64,000 nucleotides of DNA, taken from assembly GCA_002946415.1 (NCBI GenBank), contig NJPS01000046.1, forward strand, positions 1,550,001-1,614,000, read 5' to 3'. The position numbers were made by a program, and so were the translations under genes. The notes under the pieces were generated by a model. It saw only the letters and a program-made list of their open reading frames with translations. It had not been told where the DNA came from and made no database searches. Of this stretch, positions 60,269 to 64,000 are shown piece by piece. Every line of letters begins with the position of its first letter. The stretch's first letter is position 1. This DNA comes from Rutstroemia sp. NJR-2017a BVV2. Taxonomy: Eukaryota; Ascomycota; Leotiomycetes; Helotiales; Rutstroemiaceae.

Positions 60269-60276
60269 TATTTATA
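60269..60276 (-). promoter_or_regulatory. TATA-like box TATAAATA
   Basis: The minus strand reads CCTTATAAATAAC here, the best TATA match upstream of ODC. It would place transcription start roughly 700-760 bases before the ODC ATG. Confidence 0.4.
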
Positions 60277-61712
60277 AGGTTGTTGGTTGTGATCGGGTCT
60301 CGAGTAGAGAGAGGAAAGAAGTTTTGCGGTCAAGTTCGAGCTTTCAACCTCCCGACCTTCGACGACCTGTTAAAAATTCTATGCGCTAAAACATAATAGC
60401 CGACAGCCAACCCTGGCCCTGGTACATAAATACCGCATAAGTTCGATTCAACCCCAGAATCCAGATGCCCAAATCCAAAGCCACAGCCAGCGGATACAGT
60501 CACTTGTCAATTGAATAATACGAATTATTTAATAGGAAGAGCGACTCCACATATCTGTTGGTATGTGAATATAAAAGAAACACATATGTACCACCTTCTA
60601 CAATCTCTATTTTCTCCTGTGGCTCATGGCTGCCGTCATTTCTTCTACTATTTATCATGACGTACAAGGTTGGTGAGCGTGAGCGTGAACGTAAAAGGAC
60701 AGTTCATGCCCCTCTTTTTCAGGGGCCGACCGAGACTCGGATCTCCCGACCATGATAGGGCTCAGAGATCGGCAACAGAGAATAATATTGCGCCTGTTCT
60801 CAACGAAGATCAAATTAAAGCCCAATTTCACGTGCATTTAAATCATCGATAATTAACATAATGAATTTGCAAGGCTACAGATGTACAAGTATATACTCGG
60901 GCCATGATACTCAGTGACCTCTTATCTTCCTTCAACTCCTGAGCAGTCAGTTAGCTTCGTGCGAGTCAACGTTCGCATGAGGGGCATGCAGAATACGCCC
61001 AGGTACCGGAAGTGCCACACCGGTGTCCTGCCCCTTAACAGCACCGGAAGACAGTTCAAAGAATGTACCTGATAGTTAGTCCATGCTAGGCAGCTATTGG
61101 TCAAATGTTAAGTATCGTCTTGGGCCAGCTGGCTTAGATCGACCAAATCATGCATCTCGTCCCAACGTGATACACCCCTCGTGTGGTACCTAGCACCGCG
61201 TATCCGCAAATGTTGCCCAACTCTCACTGCTCCTTCTTTGCCCCAGTACATCTGATAAAATGTTCTCACATCTTTAGTCCGCCATCCCACAACTCCGGGA
61301 CAACAGCTCTGAAATAAGATGGAGAAATCAAGCTATAACTCTTGACATTACGCCCGGCTACATACTAGATAATGATCTTGCGCTAGTCCTTTGTAACAAG
61401 GACGTGACTTGTGATCTTACAGCCATGGAGTAGAGACTGCAGACGTGATAATCTGTTCGTAGCGCCAAATAATGAGGGGTTCGGAGAGAAAACGAGAGGA
61501 ATCGTCACCTTGTTCGAGCCCGAAGAGGCAAGCACCAGATGTTGATGTGGTTTTGTCATCGGTCTGATGGTCATAAGTCCCCTACTTCATTCATTTATCG
61601 TTTTTGACGTATCGTACATATCATTTTATACATTCGTTGAAGTCGTACACCCGAACGCCAAAGAAATGCTAATGAGTGGAATACTACATGATAGAATACA
61701 TACCGGTCAAGC
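60277..61712. other. Intergenic between ODC leader and CYM1
   Basis: 1.4 kb with no recognisable gene. Frames of about 60 codons at several places lack motifs and splice support. Confidence 0.4.
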
Positions 61713-64000
61713 TTACGACCCAAATGATGCGTCTTTCACGTCTTCTTCATCCATAACTTGAGGTGGCTCTTGGGACAGTCCAAGTGCTCGTGTTTCCCAT
61801 GTACCATCGACCCATGGTCTTTTCTCTCCTAAGAAAGCCATTCTTCCCTCACCTTTCTGTAAGGCATCAACGAGGTACTTTTGTGCCACGTCCTGGACTT
61901 GTCCCTTGGTTACATCAAGCATACGCTCTCGTCGCTCTTGTACCATCTCTTCCGACACTCCAGACACAAATCGAGTCATTCCTTCTTGGCTAATGGATTT
62001 TGGAGCATCAACACTTTGAAAGACGGATAGCTTGGCTTCCTCCAAATCACGTTCAGACCATTCCTTTTGAACTGCCCATTCCCCCACATTCTGCATTATA
62101 GACATAGTGTTCTGCGGATTGGGATCGCGGTAGGAATAGAAGCCGAAGACGCCATCGAGGCCTCGAGAATATGCGCCACCACCATATGCGCCGCCCTTTT
62201 CACGGATCTCGTGGTGCAAATACTTGTGAGTCAAGAGTTGTGCAAGGATCTGTAGAGGCGCGCCAGCCGGTGATGTGTAGGAGACTGTGGGCAGAGCAAG
62301 TGCGCCATAATATACTTGGTAGGGAAGCGGGAAAAATGTCTTCGTGTTTCTAGAGAAATCCGGAAGAGGCAGCTTTGGAGCAGATAGATCTGACTTTGGC
62401 AATGAAGATAAGAATCTTTGGAGAGAGGCTTCGTTATTCGAAACACTTTCCGTGCCGCATGTAAGTGCGGTTCTAAATGTCGACGACCCAGAGAATGCCA
62501 TTCGTTGGATCGTTTTCAGCTTGTCGATAACATCTCCCAAACCCTGCGCTTCTGGTCTAGATGCAAGTGATGTGGTGAGTTTAACCTGTGACAGTCCTCC
62601 TACTTGTTCCTTCAGTCGGCCATATTGAGTCAGGCCAGCTTCCGCATACCCTCTAGCATAGACGTGTCCAGAAGAAGCCACATTATTAACAGCGCCATCA
62701 GCAGCACCTTGTAGAAGTTGTTTGATGCGAAGCTCAGCATCAGGGCTATCGAAATTTGTCTCGAGGACGAGCTTACGCAACAGCTCGAACATATCAGGCA
62801 CATTCCGATCCAGTGCAGTTCCTGAAAAGCTCAATCCCTCAGATGCTGACCGGAAGTCAGTTGGCGACGAGGAGGCATGATAACCCACACTGACACCTCC
62901 TGTCTTCAATTTCATTAGATCCTCCAATTGCTCCATAGTCATGTCCTTTGTACCAAGTCGCATGATCGCATCAGTGAATAGTGGGATATATCCTCTAAGT
63001 TCTTCCGGGAGGTTTTCGAAGGTGTTGATAGCTCGGAAATACGTAAGTCCGTTCGTGGGTGCTTCCCTCCACTGAACACTGACATTGTCCAATTTGCTGT
63101 CTCTGACCTCGAGTTTCTCGTTTTGCCTGGGAATGTCTTTGACGTGTACGGTAGGAAGACAGCTAAGATCTTGGGTATTTGATTTCGCTTGCTCTTCCAA
63201 TAGTTCAAGCTCTCTCTGTTCCAACTGCGCTCGCGCTTCCGCTTCACTACCAGCTTTTTCAGTAACCTCTGCAATTTTTTTCGCAAGGCGAGTGGCTTCC
63301 TCAGCTGCTAGTTCATCACCGTAAGTGGCAGATGGAGCCATGGTGAATGTGAGCGTGTTGTCATTCAAAAGATACTTTTTCAGTAGGCCTTCCAGATATC
63401 CTCCCTTTTCAAACTCGCGTTCAAATGCCGCGACAGTATCATTCCACGCTAAAGCCTCAAACGGATCAACACCTTCAAACCACTTCGGTTTGATTCTTTG
63501 CATCAAAGACATACCAAACTTGGCAGTTTTGTGCTTGAGGCTCAACTCTAATTGGTGAAGGTAACCATCAATTTTCGATTTCTCGAATCCGTTTTTGTGG
63601 GCTTCTTCGAAGGTCTTGTGAATTGCTTCTTTGACCTTGGGTACATCGGCTTCTTTGACGCCAGTTAATCCAATAGAGAAGATACCTACCCTACCTGATG
63701 GATCGTAGCCACTGTTTGGGCTCCATTCAGTGCCCAAACCGGCTTCGATTAGATTCCTATACAGAGGAGACCCATATCCGTCCATAAGGAGAGCAAACAT
63801 GATGGAAAGAGAGAATGTTTCCAAAACATCTGCGGTGTCACCTACCAGCCATGAAGTCGACGTCTTGAACTGCATGTTTGGATCAACCAAAGGATCAATA
63901 GGACCGAAGACGGTGATTTCTTGCGGGCCACTTGAAAGATCAACTGGCTTTCGAATCTCCATGTCTCCAGAAATCCGCTCAAATGCATTCAACTGAGCGT
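61713..64000 (-). CDS. CYM1: Mitochondrial presequence protease CYM1/PreP, C-terminal part
   Basis: The frame is open from the right edge to TGA-type termination at 61713, giving about 762 residues of an M16C metallopeptidase near 1000 residues long. The N-terminal HXXEH zinc site lies outside the window. Visible family features: [45 protein letters not shown], the [20 protein letters not shown] hinge region, [11 protein letters not shown] and [20 protein letters not shown] (the C-domain Arg/Tyr-type substrate motif). [17 protein letters not shown] follows. The enzyme degrades cleaved presequences and other short peptides in the matrix. The coiled-coil linker ([16 protein letters not shown]) is the normal spacer between the two halves of the peptidase chamber. 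Confidence 0.95.
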   Translation of the reverse strand, partial: AQLNAFERISGDMEIRKPVDLSSGPQEITVFGPIDPLVDPNMQFKTSTSWLVGDTADVLETFSLSIMFALLMDGYGSPLYRNLIEAGLGTEWSPNSGYDPSGRVGIFSIGLTGVKEADVPKVKEAIHKTFEEAHKNGFEKSKIDGYLHQLELSLKHKTAKFGMSLMQRIKPKWFEGVDPFEALAWNDTVAAFEREFEKGGYLEGLLKKYLLNDNTLTFTMAPSATYGDELAAEEATRLAKKIAEVTEKAGSEAEARAQLEQRELELLEEQAKSNTQDLSCLPTVHVKDIPRQNEKLEVRDSKLDNVSVQWREAPTNGLTYFRAINTFENLPEELRGYIPLFTDAIMRLGTKDMTMEQLEDLMKLKTGGVSVGYHASSSPTDFRSASEGLSFSGTALDRNVPDMFELLRKLVLETNFDSPDAELRIKQLLQGAADGAVNNVASSGHVYARGYAEAGLTQYGRLKEQVGGLSQVKLTTSLASRPEAQGLGDVIDKLKTIQRMAFSGSSTFRTALTCGTESVSNNEASLQRFLSSLPKSDLSAPKLPLPDFSRNTKTFFPLPYQVYYGALALPTVSYTSPAGAPLQILAQLLTHKYLHHEIREKGGAYGGGAYSRGLDGVFGFYSYRDPNPQNTMSIMQNVGEWAVQKEWSERDLEEAKLSVFQSVDAPKSISQEGMTRFVSGVSEEMVQERRERMLDVTKGQVQDVAQKYLVDALQKGEGRMAFLGEKRPWVDGTWETRALGLSQEPPQVMDEEDVKDASFGS

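Noticed and set aside
1..64000. tRNA, rRNA, CRISPR or intact transposon
   Set aside because: I looked for tRNA B-box-like sequence, rRNA, regular spacer arrays, reverse transcriptase or transposase motifs and terminal repeats, and saw none; a tRNAscan and repeat search would be needed to be sure.

Overview
The window is nuclear DNA of a filamentous ascomycete (Pezizomycotina). Evidence: short introns (about 41-75 nt) with GTAAGT/GTATGT-type donors and CTAAC-like branch sites; HET-domain genes; Zn2Cys6 and Clr5 regulators; a GATase-IGPS-PRAI fusion for tryptophan; a GH64 glucanase; a GPI-type Ser/Thr-rich wall protein. Placement in Leotiomycetes (Botrytis/Sclerotinia-like) is my inference from the general look of the proteins and is not proven.

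Layout. 0-5 kb is an accessory stretch: a HET gene cut by the left edge, a GNAT acetyltransferase, and a second HET gene that is a clear pseudogene (five in-frame stops plus a one-base deletion). 5-17 kb is metabolic: a secreted GMC oxidoreductase, an amidase, a mitochondrial D-lactate dehydrogenase, a Clr5-domain protein and a GH64 beta-1,3-glucanase. 17-20.5 kb has a long-chain acyl-CoA synthetase and a small unknown protein. 20.9-27.9 kb is a compact trio: a Zn2Cys6 regulator, an APC-type permease and a copper amine oxidase. The permease and the oxidase are divergent, and the DNA between them carries a cluster of GGGTATC palindromes, so this looks like a small amine-use module.

28-43 kb is mostly core cell biology: the SNARE USE1, a BRCT/WGR protein interrupted by an in-frame stop, trpC with a GCN4/CPC1-type site upstream, the nucleoporin NUP188, and TIM9, whose first coding exon is only 8 nt. 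45.8-55.3 kb holds a RhoGAP of the Sac7 type, a 4-kb gene-poor stretch, and a Ser/Thr-rich GPI-type protein whose reading frame contains a perfectly in-frame 1047-nt candidate intron (exitron). 56.8-64 kb holds a FAM32A homologue, ornithine decarboxylase with a long leader, and the C-terminal part of the presequence protease CYM1, cut by the right edge.

Gene models were spliced by hand. Every spliced CDS listed as intact sums to a multiple of three and keeps the family motifs across its junctions.
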